42,056 bases of DNA from Lingula anatina (GCF_001039355.2 NW_019775691.1:238516-280571), one strand, 5' to 3'. Positions 24,301 to 34,841 are shown, counted from the stretch's first letter. The notes: a model not told the origin generated them from the letters alone. Made by a program: numbers and translations.

Positions 24301-25440
24301 CAAAGCTGCTATATATTTCCCATTGGTGAGATAGCCAGTGGAAGAGATTCAAGTTGATAGTGTACAGATTGTGAAAAAAAGGACCAGGAAAAATGTCATC
24401 CAAGAAAAAGAAATAATGGGGATAGTGATTGTTAATGTGTAAGTTGCAAAAAAAAAAAAAAAAAAAAAAAACTCTTCCAGGCTCAGGTAACATATATTAG
24501 GATCACTTGGGCTCTGCCAATATTATATAATGTATTTTTCTTAAAAGTAGTCCTACTATATCACTATTTAATATAATTCATACTTATTTATAAGTGCATT
24601 CCTATTGTACATTTTCATCTACCCATGTAGATGCATACGATATACAATGAATAAAGCATATATTAGGAGAAGAAATACAATTTTTTCTGTACAGGATGCT
24701 AAGAAAAAGTTTCCATAAAATAACTTAATAAATCAAGTACTTCTGAAAAAAAAGGGCATTTTAAAAGAAGAGTTACATACTAGTATCCACCCCCACCCTC
24801 CTCTCACAATATGCCTTTTCCAGACACTGCACTGGTGGGGAGGAATAGAGTGGAGTTCTCAATTATTAATAATAATAATAAAACNTAATATATTTATTTC
24901 GAGTCTAAAATCCATAAAATGTTCAACAGACTGTACAACATAAAATGCAAAGAAGTTTATAAATAAAAAATAGTTAAGATATATATTATATAAATCAGAA
25001 CTAGACTAAATTGTAATAAACAGTAATAAAAGTAAAAAAATCCAAGGTTTCTTTAATGTAAAATTAAAAATTCATGAACAAAATGTCTTAAAAATGTGAT
25101 TCTATTCGTCTAATAAAAATTAGCAACTTATTCCACTCTACTGGTGCAGCTACACAAAATGATATGTCACCATATGTTTTTAACTTTGCTTTGGGAACTT
25201 TCAATTATGACCACAGTCTGAAAATTCAGGGAACATTCTGATCCAACTCACCTGGTCCTCAGCAAACAGTTCATTCTTATTCTTCCCATCATGCTGATAC
25301 ACTTCATCCTGGTGTGGAGGGTGCTGGCTCTCCAGCTGCTGTTCTTTGCTCAGTCCAAAGCGCCCCCAGTCAGGTAACCTCTCCTGCTTACCACTGGACG
25401 ACACCAAGTTCGTACTCTCTGAATCTGAGGTATCTGCCAT
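14908..25440 (-). CDS. SLC12A8: Solute carrier family 12 member 8 ortholog, 12 coding exons
   Basis: Minus-strand coding exons are 25440-25252, 21225-21085, 20582-20391, 19769-19649, 19333-19220, 18897-18696, 18278-18191, 17935-17789, 17226-16659, 16100-16012, 15669-15552 and 15137-14908. All have GT/AG sites and compatible phases, and sum to 2199 nt, 732 aa; human SLC12A8 has 714. Recognition rests on WEPVLFG-type [16 protein letters not shown] before TM1 ([12 protein letters not shown]), [51 protein letters not shown] and the C-terminal [12 protein letters not shown]. The N-terminus is Ser/acidic and cytosolic. Exon 6 keeps an NNT glycosylation sequon before TM6. Exon 9 encodes a ~130-residue Lys/Gln-rich hydrophilic loop (about residues 455-590) absent from typical transporters of this family but matched in position by a long loop in vertebrates. 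The family carries cations with chloride; member 8 has been linked to polyamine/amino-acid or NMN transport, which is disputed. An acceptor at 25454 suggests a separate 5' UTR exon. Confidence 0.95.
17207..17440. repeat. Three-copy ~85-bp tandem repeat carrying the exon 9 splice acceptor
   Basis: Units begin near 17207, 17293 and 17379. Each contains, on the minus strand, a CTTCCAG or TCTTCCAG acceptor followed by AGAGG(C/T)CCTAACAA. Only the unit nearest the exon (17226) continues into coding sequence; the two upstream copies read RGPNN and then stop. Confidence 0.85.
18524..18700. repeat. TGACCTTGACCT-type minisatellite at the exon 6 donor
   Basis: Irregular ~18-42-bp units of ctcacctgactttgaccttc run from intron 6 up to and across the exon 6 donor at 18695. 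Read on the minus strand the units carry GTCAGGTGAG, the same sequence as the true donor, at 18527-18536 and 18567-18576. Confidence 0.8.
19925..19996. repeat. Dispersed repeat D2, copy 2
   Basis: Matches 10386-10448 (aaaaggtccactttttttc, aaaaagaacccccttttgac, ggctac...aggcctgt). Lies in SLC12A8 intron 3. Confidence 0.6.
20722..20818. repeat. Two-copy ~49-bp tandem repeat, SLC12A8 intron 2
   Basis: gagacagattgtggtagctg and gaagacagattgtgctagtt start two aligned units, each ending in cacaatcagtgg. Confidence 0.8.
21239..21554. repeat. Composite (TAAA)n tandem array next to SLC12A8 exon 2
   Basis: Five copies of a ~60-bp unit, aatgatgcaataactgacca plus ttacatgtaga, alternate with (TAAA)n stretches. 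The array begins 14 nt outside the acceptor of exon 2, so on the minus strand its TTTA repeats supply part of the polypyrimidine tract. Confidence 0.9.
21851..22184. repeat. Three-copy ~115-bp tandem repeat, SLC12A8 intron 1
   Basis: Each unit contains gaaacaacaggggaag-type sequence, gagagatgatatcagaaact and gaaatcacaatgca, ending in an acaatacatattat-type tail. The third unit is the most diverged. Confidence 0.85.
22430..22590. repeat. Two-copy ~86-bp tandem repeat, SLC12A8 intron 1
   Basis: cttcctcaatcttttcaata begins each unit and gcagaaaggcagtcacaaag ends it; a few substitutions and one small insertion separate the copies. Confidence 0.85.
22745..23003 (+). mobile_element. Possible 3' end of a non-LTR retrotransposon
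   Basis: The frame at ~22743 reads [17 protein letters not shown] then stop, resembling the DR-x-x-W-K/R end of some LINE reverse transcriptases. It is followed by ~200 bp of non-coding DNA, an aataaa near 22974 and a ttatctatctatttatctat tail typical of LINE 3' ends. No upstream RT domain is visible, so this is tentative. Confidence 0.35.
24447..24471. repeat. Poly(A) run
   Basis: About 24 A bases in SLC12A8 intron 1; no retrogene or retroelement body is recognisable next to it. Confidence 0.7.
24885..24885. other. Ambiguous base N
   Basis: Single N after an (AAT)n run; no duplicated flank is obvious here, unlike the other two N positions. Confidence 0.7.
24886..25200 (-). mobile_element. 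Decayed 3' end of a CR1/Rex-like non-LTR retrotransposon
   Basis: Read on the minus strand, ~25200-25088 encodes KLKTYG followed by [11 protein letters not shown] and IRRIES then a stop. This is the conserved tail of many LINE reverse transcriptases (KTYG.RAFSVAAP..WN.LP..IR...S). A ~200-bp AT-rich 3' UTR with AATAAA follows, truncated at the N at 24885. It lies in SLC12A8 intron 1, ~50 bp from exon 1. Stops and lost motifs show it is inactive. Confidence 0.65.
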
Positions 25441-26273
25441 CTTGGAAATGTTGCCTATAAGTAGAGGTCATATTGTACTTGTTCATTTGTTGAGTTCAAC
25501 TTTTAATACTGACATATGCATGGCATTTAACCACTGTTTGTAACAATGCAGCCCAAATAAACAACTTTTTTTACTGTATTTTCAAGGGTGAACAAATACT
25601 TAATTTAACCTTTAAATGTTTTTTTTTATTCTGATTGCACTAAATCCACTTATGACATGAACAGCAAAGGTCCAACATTTCCATTCTCAAGATAGTGATT
25701 CTTGAGTTATAATAAATTCAACAGTATCAGTGTGCATATGGTACTGTCCCACACATTTCTGGAAAACTCTGCATTGTAATTTCAAACAATAACAATAATG
25801 TAGCAATCTTTAACATAGCAGCGCCTTTATATATTGTGTTAATGCATTCTTATTTCCCCAGTCTTATAGCCAGCAATTGCATCTTTTTTCCCCCAAAGTC
25901 TTTATATTGTGGCACATTTCCAATTCAAAAATAACAAATATTTAACATTTTTTGTCTTCAAATCCTTTACATTGTGGTACACTTGCAATGCTAAATTACC
26001 TTCAATTATATCACTCCTACACTTGGCTCCTTCTGTCTAAGCCTTAAAACACTGCGGTATTTTCATGATGAATCCATAATAACCGTTCATCAGAAAGCAA
26101 TTGTCAGCATCAGTGGCAATATCATTAAATACCCATTAAAGTTCAATCTCCATTTACCACTCATCTGTCTTCTTGCTCTGAGTGAAGTAAGTGGCAAAGC
26201 AGCGAGTCTTTTAATAGAAGTGCAACAAGCTAGCTGCCTACACAGCTTCATTATGTGACAGTGACTATATCTG

Positions 26274-26287
26274 GTTGCCTTGACAAC
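26274..26287. promoter_or_regulatory. RFX X-box-like motif
   Basis: GTTGCCTTGACAAC matches the RFX consensus RYYNYYNNRRNRAC at every position and is near-palindromic. It lies ~835 bp upstream of the SLC12A8 start codon. One motif in 42 kb could be chance. Confidence 0.25.
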
Positions 26288-27540
26288 CACTGTGTACATA
26301 TACTGCAAATGTATCTGGCTCTGCAGGAAGAAGAATACTAATTCTTCTGCAAACAGGAACTGTTTCAACAACAGTGGGCAGAAAATAAATGCTATATTCT
26401 TTCTAAAATTGGATAATACTTACACCTGCTTTATACATGCATGTTCGAAGTGGGGATGATGAAAATTGAAAGGTTGCTCATAATATATTAATTGTGTATT
26501 TGCTAAATAATTTCTATTCACTTTCAATGTACATGCTCTGAGTTTGAGAGAAAGAGAGTTATCTTGAGGTGCTACATGTATATGGTGGATTGCAATTAAG
26601 CAGACTTTCCAATACTTCACCAGTACTAAGATATGTATACATACAGTAGACATCTCATGCGTAACTTCTGATGACCTCTCACCGTGTGACCACATGTAAG
26701 AAAGACCACATATATTATTAATACTGCCTATCATTGTGCATGCATCATTTTGTTACCTATTTAATTAGAACTTACAATATTTCACACCCGCTGAACCCAT
26801 CAAGACAGTTTTTATACTTCTACAGGTAAATGCATAATTTCTGCCAGGCAAACTGTGACAGCAAATTAATGCATCAACATAGCTAGGAAAAAAAGCATAC
26901 CAGCATGATAATTTGAGCGATTCTTTTTTTCCACAACACATGGTGATATAATTGAGAAGATTGTATCCCTGTATATATATCCCTAGATATCAGGGCAACA
27001 ACTTATAGCTGTTAACTGAGAATTGTATCCATTCCATGCACTTCAAAACATAAATCATAATTTTGAATTTATTGATTTCAGATATGACTATTTCTTTTCA
27101 CTTAAATTATAATCATTATCTGTTTGACAACTACCAAATTGTAATAACGACATTGATACTAATACCTTGATGGCAGACCATTAGGAGCAAATACCACAAT
27201 TTTTTCACAAAATGACAACAGTGACCTAATTTGTCTTCAACAACAGATGGAAGATTGCCATTTTGTATTATTGTGTGTTTTTCTTTTTTTTTTCAATCTT
27301 TTTGACGTGATTTCAAAAGCAAAACTTACAAACATGTACAAATTAAGCTGAATGATAACTTGAGTGGTGTGTTAATATGGTAAAAGTGGCAAAAAGGTTA
27401 AAAGTTTGCAATTTAAAGATGCAGCAAGAGTTCAAACCTGTGCAGTATAAAACCTCAAAGAGTTGGTAGTGTGAAAATATGACATCTAATGATTTATAAT
27501 CAAAGATGGAGTCAATCTTTTGAAAACACCTGGGGGTAAA

Positions 27541-27542
<2 letters not shown>

Positions 27543-27586
<44 letters not shown>
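27543..27586. repeat. (GA)n microsatellite
   Basis: About 22 GA units. Confidence 0.95.
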
Positions 27587-27590
<4 letters not shown>

Positions 27591-27998
27591 ATGCTGAGGG
27601 AATTGTCCATGACCACACAATAATAATAACCTCTTACTTTAAACTCAAGATGAACATCTTAGAGATGTCAACAGCTGCCAAATGACTGCCTTATCCAGGG
27701 TGTAAGTAACAAAAAAACATAAAACCCAAGAGAATGATATATGCCATATATCACTAGTGGTTATATAGTAGCTACCAGAACCATTGATTTTTATTAAACC
27801 CCCACAGTACGTGACTCTGTATCATAACATGTTACCTGGTGCACAAGGTCATGCAGTAAGACTTGGAGAAAATACTCATACAAAATTTTTATTGTGCCTG
27901 ATATGTATCTGTACGATTTATTCTGCACATTAGGTTTTGCTTTGTCATATGTAAAGGATGAATGCATGCGTGGATGCAGGCATACATACAACATGCAC

Positions 27999-28039
<41 letters not shown>

Positions 28040-28040
28040 A
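27999..28040. repeat. (GA)n microsatellite
   Basis: GA repeat with one AAAG interruption. Confidence 0.95.
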
Positions 28041-28733
28041 ATAAGTAAGCCACACACAAACCAACCTTCACATCATTATGACAGGAACCATTAATCTTCT
28101 TCTGAAGCATGAAAGCCTAAAAACTTCTCATATCACAATAACCCCAGCATTATAAACTAAAAAGCAATTCTCACACAAGCTCACTATGGGAAAATAGTCT
28201 CTTTTCCAATTACCGTACCCCATGGGAAATAAAGCAGTGTATGATACAACCATTGCACACCATTCAATCCTGTGTATAGATGGCTAAAGCTCCCCAGGTG
28301 CCTTCATTACCTGTTTCCACTGGGACATACTGCAGTAGAAACTGTTTACCAGATAGTTACAATAATGATTACTTTTAAGTCCATATAAACAGGTGATTAT
28401 ACTAATGATTCATTGCAGGCTCAGTAATGCTCTTTGTTACACTGGTTTGATAGAATTTTTATTTCTCAAAAGTTGTAAATGAGAGTTAAATGAAATTTTG
28501 TTTTATTCTACACTGTACTACAAATGGTCTTGTATTCAACATTAACACATGTTCCATGATGGTGCTGCCATGCAGTCTTATTTTTATTTCCTTCCTTTCT
28601 TTTCTTATTTTCTTTTTCCTATTGGATACAGGCCACTGGCAACTATTTTATCTTTACATATATATTTAAAACAAATGTCTATTGGATTTTACCTTCATTA
28701 AAAAACAATATACTGGTTGGCCTACAACACTAA

Positions 28734-28932
28734 GGGCTCATTCCCAATGTAACTATCGGTCTATGTAGATGGATCCAATTCAGCAGGGACTTTCACTGAA
28801 CGCAGTCAGTTTAACATCCTGGCATTGGAAACAAGATTACCGTTAGTCTGTTTAATTGATTGCATTCAGCCAGAGTCCCAGGGAGTTCAATTGATCTACA
28901 AAGACCGATAACTTCCAATGGGAATGGGCCCT
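28734..28932. mobile_element. Hairpin MITE, family A
   Basis: The left end GGGCTCATTCCCAATGTAAC and the right end, inverted GGGCCCATTCCCATTGGAAG, begin ~75-bp imperfect inverted arms sharing ACTATCGGTCT/TTATCGGTCT and TGTAGAT blocks. Non-coding, ~199 bp. Confidence 0.7.
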
Positions 28933-29108
28933 CAGGCCTCCATAGTGCCTGAAGCTTACAAGAATATTATCAATGTTCTGTGTCTATGGGGACTCTTAAC
29001 TTGTGTCTACAGGGACTCTTAACCATCTCATGTTGCTGGGTATTAACAATGGTGACATCAGGTGTCCTTTTGAAACTAGAATGAATGCCTGCATGGATAC
29101 AGTCATCA

Positions 29109-29300
29109 CTCTATCTTTTTAACGGGGAAAATTATCAATCTTTCAGGTTTATAATTTGGAATTATTAAAAATAAATTTCTGTAAGCATTTATGGTGTTTT
29201 ATTGTTTAGAATAGAACAATAGGGCAGCTAATTTTTATATATTGGAGTTACATCTCAATAGAAATGCTCTAACTTTACTAATTTATGACTTTAAAAAATA
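29109..29300. repeat. Dispersed repeat D1, copy 2
   Basis: See 14594-14790; this copy and 30598-30790 are duplication partners. Confidence 0.55.
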
Positions 29301-29352
29301 CAACCTATTTATAAATTTTAAAAGGTCTGTTTAAACAAAGACAATCAACTGA

Positions 29353-29592
29353 GACTGGGTTCCCATGCCTAGATTGATCCATCTGGATCCTCACTGGGCA
29401 GTCTCACTAAATTGCTATCAACTCAACTGGCTTAAATGTCTGTCACGCCTACCAAATCAGCTAGGTTAAAGATAATTACCCCCTAAAAAATTTACTAAGC
29501 GTGACAGACACTTATGCTGGTTAAGTTGATAGCAATATAGTGAGACACTCCAGGGAGATAGATCGATCCAAATATCTGTGGGAATGGTCCCT
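29353..29592. mobile_element. Hairpin MITE, family B
   Basis: Arms with TCTCACTAAATTGCTATCAA and its inverted partner TATTGCTATCAACTTAACCA extend through TGTCTGTCACGC to a central TAATTACCCCCT. Termini are gggttcccat and gggaatggtccct. Confidence 0.7.
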
Positions 29593-29895
29593 AAAATATA
29601 TAAATAAATAAACTCTTAACAATTTTCCAAAGTCTTATCTTAAAAATATCCTAGTGTTTTGCGTTCTAAAACACATCTATTTTGTAATCTTCACCTTATT
29701 TTAATCTATGAAAATAGAAAGTAAAACAAGGCAGCAAAGCTGTCAAATGTACAGACAAAAAACAGAAAATAAAGATGCAAAAAAGGTCATTTTGTTAATT
29801 TTGATGCAATAATAAATAATGCTTATAATAGCACTATCAGTCAACACTGAATTTTATAATCATGCACAACAGGTAAAATGGTCAATAACATGAGC

Positions 29896-29896
29896 N
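29896..29896. other. Ambiguous base N (probable assembly join)
   Basis: Single N 59 bp before the right duplication copy; the same arrangement as at 10377. Confidence 0.7.
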
Positions 29897-30212
29897 TAAA
29901 TAAAACTTAAATGAAAATACAAAAAAGTTAATATGATACTAACAAAGCTCCGTATAAATGAGAGTTAAATGAAATTTTGTTTTATTCTACACTGTACTAC
30001 AAATGGTCTTGTATTCAACATTAACACATGTTCCATGATGGTGCTGCCATGCAGTCTTATTTTTATTTCCTTCCTTTCTTTTCTTATTTTCTTTTTCCTA
30101 TTGGATACAGGCCACTGGCAACTATTTTATCTTTACATATATATTTAAAACAAATGTCTATTGGATTTTACCTTCATTAAAAAACAATATACTGGATGGC
30201 CTACAACACTAA

Positions 30213-30426
30213 GGGCTCATTCCCAATGTAACTATCGGTCTATGTAGATGGATCCAATTCAGCAGGGACTCTCACTGAATGCAGTCAGTTTAACAGATTA
30301 TGATGCCTCTTCCTGGCATTGGAAACAAGATTACCGTTAGTCTGTTTAATTGATTGCATTCAGCCAGAGTCCCAGGGAGTTCAATTGATCTACAAAGACC
30401 GATAACTTCCAATGGGAATGGGCCCT
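30213..30426. mobile_element. Hairpin MITE, family A (duplicate copy)
   Basis: Same element in the right duplication copy; it keeps ~15 central bases (agattatgatgcctctt) missing from 28734-28932, so it is the more complete allele. Confidence 0.7.
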
Positions 30427-30597
30427 CAGGCCTCCATAGTGCCTGAAGCTTACAAGAATATTATCAATGTTCTGTGTCTATGGGGACTCTTAACTTGTGT
30501 CTACAGGGACTCTTAACCATCTCACATTGCTGGGTATTAACAGTGGTGACATCAGGTGTCCTTTTGAAGTAGAATGAATGCCTGGTTACAGTCATCA

Positions 30598-30790
30598 CTC
30601 TATCTTTTTACTGGGGAAAATTATTTCAGGTTTATAATTTGGAATCATTAAAATTATATTTCTACATATAGCATTTATGGTGTTTTACTGTTTAGAATAG
30701 AACAATAGGGCAGCTAATTTTTAAATTTTGTAGTTACATCTCAATAGAAATGCTCTAACTTAACTAATTTATGACTTTGAAAAATACAAC
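30598..30790. repeat. Dispersed repeat D1, copy 3
   Basis: Duplication partner of 29109-29300, with a small deletion near 30624. Confidence 0.55.
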
Positions 30791-30842
30791 CTATTTGTAA
30801 AATTTTAAAAGGTCTGTTTAAACAAAGCCAATCAACTGAGAC

Positions 30843-31081
30843 TGGGTTTCCATGCTTAGATTGATCCATCTGGATCCTCCCTGGGCAGTCTCACTAAATT
30901 GCTATCAACTCAACTGGCCTAAATGTCTGTCACGCCTACCGAATCAGCTAGGTTAAAGATAATTACCCCCTTAAAAATTTACTAGGCGTGACAGACACTT
31001 ATGCTGGTTAAGTTGATAGCAATATAGTGAGACACTCCTGGGAGATAGATCGATCCAAATATCTGTGGGAATGGTCCCTAA
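30843..31081. mobile_element. Hairpin MITE, family B (duplicate copy)
   Basis: Same element as 29353-29592 within the right duplication copy, with a few substitutions. Confidence 0.7.
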
Positions 31082-31454
31082 AATATATAAATGAATAAAC
31101 TCTTAACAGTTTTCCAAAGTCTTATCTTAAAAATATCCTAGTGATTTGCGTTCTCCAACATATCTATTTTGTAATCTTAACCTTATTTTAATCTATGAAA
31201 ATAGAAAGTTAAAAAATTACACCAGTGACTTGGCACAGAAAAGTTACATCAGATACTAGTACAGAGGCATACCTGCAGTCATAGATCTAAATATTCACTT
31301 TTCATGGGACAATCTAAGGAAGATGTGGCTCACCAGGCAAACATACTGAGACTGCACCCTTCTCCATCAAATAACTGACATAATTTTCTACATCTGTAAC
31401 ATATTAGAAAACATGAAATGGCAGCACTTAAAGTGGCACCATGGATGTGTGTTC

Positions 31455-32097
31455 TGCTGGTAGCTATCCCATCCTAGAGATGCTGGAGACACCTGCTGGT
31501 AGCTATCCCACCCTAGAGACACTGGAGACACCTGCTGGTAGCTGTCCCACCCTAGAGACACTGGAAACACCTGCTGGTAGATGTCCCACCCTAGAGACAT
31601 TGGAAACACCTGCTGGTAGCTGTCCCACCTTCGAGATGCTGGAGACACCTGCTGGTAGCTGTTTCACCCTAGAGACGCTGGAAACACCTGCTTGTAGATG
31701 TCCCACCCTAGAGACACTGGAAACACCTGCTGGTAGATGTTCCACCCTACAGACACTGGGGACACCTGCTGGCAGCTATCCCATCCTAAAGACACCTGCT
31801 GGTAGATGTCCCACCCTAGAGATGCTGAAGATACCTGCTAGTAGCTGTCCCACCCTAGAGATACTGGAAACACCTGCTGGTAGATGTCCCACCCTAGAGA
31901 CACTGTAGACACCTGCTGGTAGCTGTCCCACCCAAGAGACACTGGAGACACCTGTTGGTAGCTATCCCACCCTAGAGACACCTGCTGGTAGCTGTCCCAC
32001 CCTAGAGACGCTGGAGACACCTGCTGGTAGCTATCCCACCCTAGAGACGCTGGAGACACCTGCTGGTACCTGTCCCATCCTAGAGATGCTGGAGACA
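31455..32097. repeat. 39-bp minisatellite, 17 units
   Basis: The unit is gctggtagctgtcccaccct followed by agagacactggaaacacct. I count 17 units, two of them shortened to 30 bp (31780s and 31960s). Because 39 and 30 are multiples of three, long open frames appear on both strands (+ AGSCPTLETLETP; - SLGWDSYQQVSPA), but each is broken by stops inside the array, so coding is unlikely. Confidence 0.95.
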
Positions 32098-33270
32098 ACT
32101 CTCTCTTTCACCTTTTTAAAGCTACACTGGTAGTGAACAATTTCAAGGAAGGGGTATTTTTCTCAGAAAGTGGTACTTTTAATAATTATGATATATTATA
32201 TTATTATATATATCATATGTTCATACAATTTAAATCAAATTCTGATGCAGAGCTCATGTTGTACATTTTCCTAGTAAAAAAAAAGGTACGTCATTCTTTC
32301 TAACCCCCAGTATGGTGCTTCCTCCCCCCTGCCAATGACCCTAGCCGGCATCTTTCAATGTATTCCAGTGAACTCACCTTGCATAAGTCTCAGTCAGCAT
32401 CTGTTCCTTCCTATTGCAGACATTGATTCTGGCAGAGCTGGCTACTGAAGGCAATGTTCCCTGGAGACTGGGGCTCCATCAGGATGAGATCAATTACTGT
32501 CAGTTCCAATATCTCTTCAACTTATATCAATTACAGTCAAGACCTGTATCTTTTCAGCTGAGCAATGGTACAGCTTTTGTACCATGCAGCCACAACAGCA
32601 GGTTTATAATTTTGACTTGGCTTAAGTCCCCAGTGCGCAACTGCAGTCCCGGGAAAAAAGTTTTCAAAGTGAGGCACAGAATCCACAGGGCAATTTAGAA
32701 CTGTATTTCACAAATAAAAACAAGAATGGTGGAACAACTCATTGAAATTTCTAGAATGGCAGTCAAATTCAAGATGGCTGTTTGCAGGTTCAAATGAAGT
32801 ATCAGTTGAAGTTAGGACTTAACTCAGCTAACACAGACCCTAATCAGTTTCTCTGCCCTAAAAAAAAAGAATAAAATTAAATCAATATTGAGCAATATCA
32901 ATGGATTGGCTGAAAGGCCTTGGTGCTTCTTATAATTACTTTTAAAGCTTCAAAAGAAGGTTAAATAGAATAACACAAAATACAAAATATCTCACTGCAG
33001 AATTATACATTGTCACCATATGGCAGACAGACCCTTTAACTCAAGTACTAGCTAGTATACCACTTAAAATTAATTGCCAATAAACTCAATATGACTTACA
33101 TGATCAATAAATTCTGTATCATACCAAACAGAACAATTTATAAACTATAAACCTCGCCAATAATTACTCAACACCTTGTCAAACAGATCATACTCCTAGT
33201 ATATGACATGCAAACCAATAAATCCAGTATCATTCTGGCATCACTGTGAACAGAACACGCCTTTAACTTT

Positions 33271-33569
33271 GGGCCTGTTTACGATGAATTCATTGACCTA
33301 GCTACTGCGCACCGACTCCACTGAATGCATTATTAACAGACTAACACGCCTCCTCCTGGCATTAATAAGAATATACAGAAAAGTTCATGATTATTAACAG
33401 ACTAACACGCCTCCTCCTGGCATTAATTACAATACAGAAAAGTTCATGATTATTAGAGTACAATGGTAACAAGAGGAGGCGTGTCAGTCTGTTAATCGGC
33501 TAGCATTCAGCATGAGTCCCGTTGGAGAAAAAGCACAGTAGCCAGGCTGATACAGTGGGAATGGGCCCT
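33271..33569. mobile_element. Hairpin MITE, family A, with internal tandem duplication
   Basis: Starts gggcctgttta and ends gtgggaatgggccctt. The arm ATTAACAGACTAACACGCCT recurs inverted near 33467-33496. The left arm segment of ~61 bp is tandemly duplicated (33328-33388 and 33389-33449). Confidence 0.65.
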
Positions 33570-33909
33570 TACATCCATGAACTCAAATGTCATCAGGCAG
33601 CTTGCATCAATGTATTCTTGGAGAATGGACCAGCATACATTGGAATGCGTGTAGCAAATGTGTGAATATCATAAATATTTACAACAGTATGAGTAATCCT
33701 GCCTCCTCCAGCTGTTGTCTCTGAGTGACATCAAAAATGAATGAAGTTCTTCATATCTATGTAACCTTAATTATGCAATAGAAAGTAGCTCAATTGGCAG
33801 ACAAATGGCTGTCATCTTCATCATGAACCAACTCTAAAAAGTGAAAGCTAAAAAGTAAACACCTATATCTTAGTTTTTCTTACAGTTGAACATATTTAAT
33901 ATAAACACA

Positions 33910-33947
<38 letters not shown>

Positions 33948-33972
33948 TAATAATAATAATAATAATAATAAC
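33910..33972. repeat. (AAT)n microsatellite
   Basis: Twenty-one AAT units with one GAT interruption. Confidence 0.95.
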
Positions 33973-34152
33973 TAGCCAGTGTGAGTCATGTGACTCAAAA
34001 AACAACACATTTTTATCTGAAAAATAAAAAGCTCAGCCTCCTTATCTTTCCCACATACTCATATAATCATGAGCCTTTTTGTAGTGGTACATTTCTTTAT
34101 GGTTATTTTTCTTCGATAAGACAACTGGGATCCAGGGTACAACATGACATAT

Positions 34153-34415
34153 ACTGGGTTCCCATACCAAGATCGATCTAACGGGATTGATCCATTTCCG
34201 AGGGGTTTCTTGCTAAATTGCTTTCAGCTTAAGCAGCTTAGATGTCTGACATGCCTCCTGAAGCTGCTAAATGATAATTAATTACCCCCTAGCAGCTTCA
34301 GTATAGGCATGACAGACATATAAGCCGCTTAAGTTGATTGCAATTCAGTGAGAATCCCCTTGCCTGGAGATAGATTGATCTACAGTTAGTAGGATAGGAT
34401 CTGGGAAAGGTCCCT
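34153..34415. mobile_element. Hairpin MITE, family B
   Basis: Termini ctgggttcccat and ctgggaaaggtccct, arms with aagcagcttagatgtctgac and its inverted partner, central aattaattacccccta. Independent insertion of the same family as 29353-29592. Confidence 0.65.
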
Positions 34416-34794
34416 CAGTTTGTGTTCAGGTTGGACAGGCCACATCCTGGTATGTCAGTCACAGCCAGGAAAAAACAACTAGGTCACAATTATAAAAATC
34501 TTATCTGTGGTTCACTGTCCTCACACAGTACAAGCCACAGTGATAACTAACATACAGTAAACCATTTCAAATAATATTTCCCTTCACTTAAGATCATTAA
34601 TTCAGATCCTGATGAAAACATGCAGCCTTTATAGTATGTGTTCAGGGCTGCTATTGTCTTGCAGCAGCTGAATTTCACTGGAAAATGTCAAGTACAAGAG
34701 TGAATGCTAATTAAATTGCCTAAAATAAGTTTCAAGTTTTTAAAATCATTCTAGCTAATAAATTTGCAAAGTTAAAATACAAACATGGCTACCT

Positions 34795-34798
<4 letters not shown>

Positions 34799-34841
<43 letters not shown>
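34799..34841. repeat. (AT)n microsatellite
   Basis: About 21 AT units. Confidence 0.95.

Larger units (their letters stand above)
28476..29722. repeat. Left copy of ~1.25-kb duplication
   Basis: Aligns with 29955-31209 over its whole length, with scattered substitutions and indels. It contains the hairpin elements at 28734-28932 and 29353-29592 and one D1 repeat. The N at 29896 lies between the copies. Confidence 0.93.
29955..31209. repeat. Right copy of ~1.25-kb duplication
   Basis: Counterpart of 28476-29722. Its flanks differ from those of the left copy on both sides. Confidence 0.93.

Noticed and set aside
31441-31908. 155-codon repetitive open frame in the 39-bp minisatellite
   Set aside because: It arises because the unit is a multiple of three; equivalent frames are open on the other strand and all are broken inside the array.
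31455-32097. CRISPR-like array
   Set aside because: Units are contiguous with no unique spacers, and the DNA is animal-like.
32414-32698. 94-codon open frame with an acceptor-like tract before it, slightly GC-richer
   Set aside because: No family resemblance and no in-phase neighbour; could be an unknown exon but nothing positive supports it.
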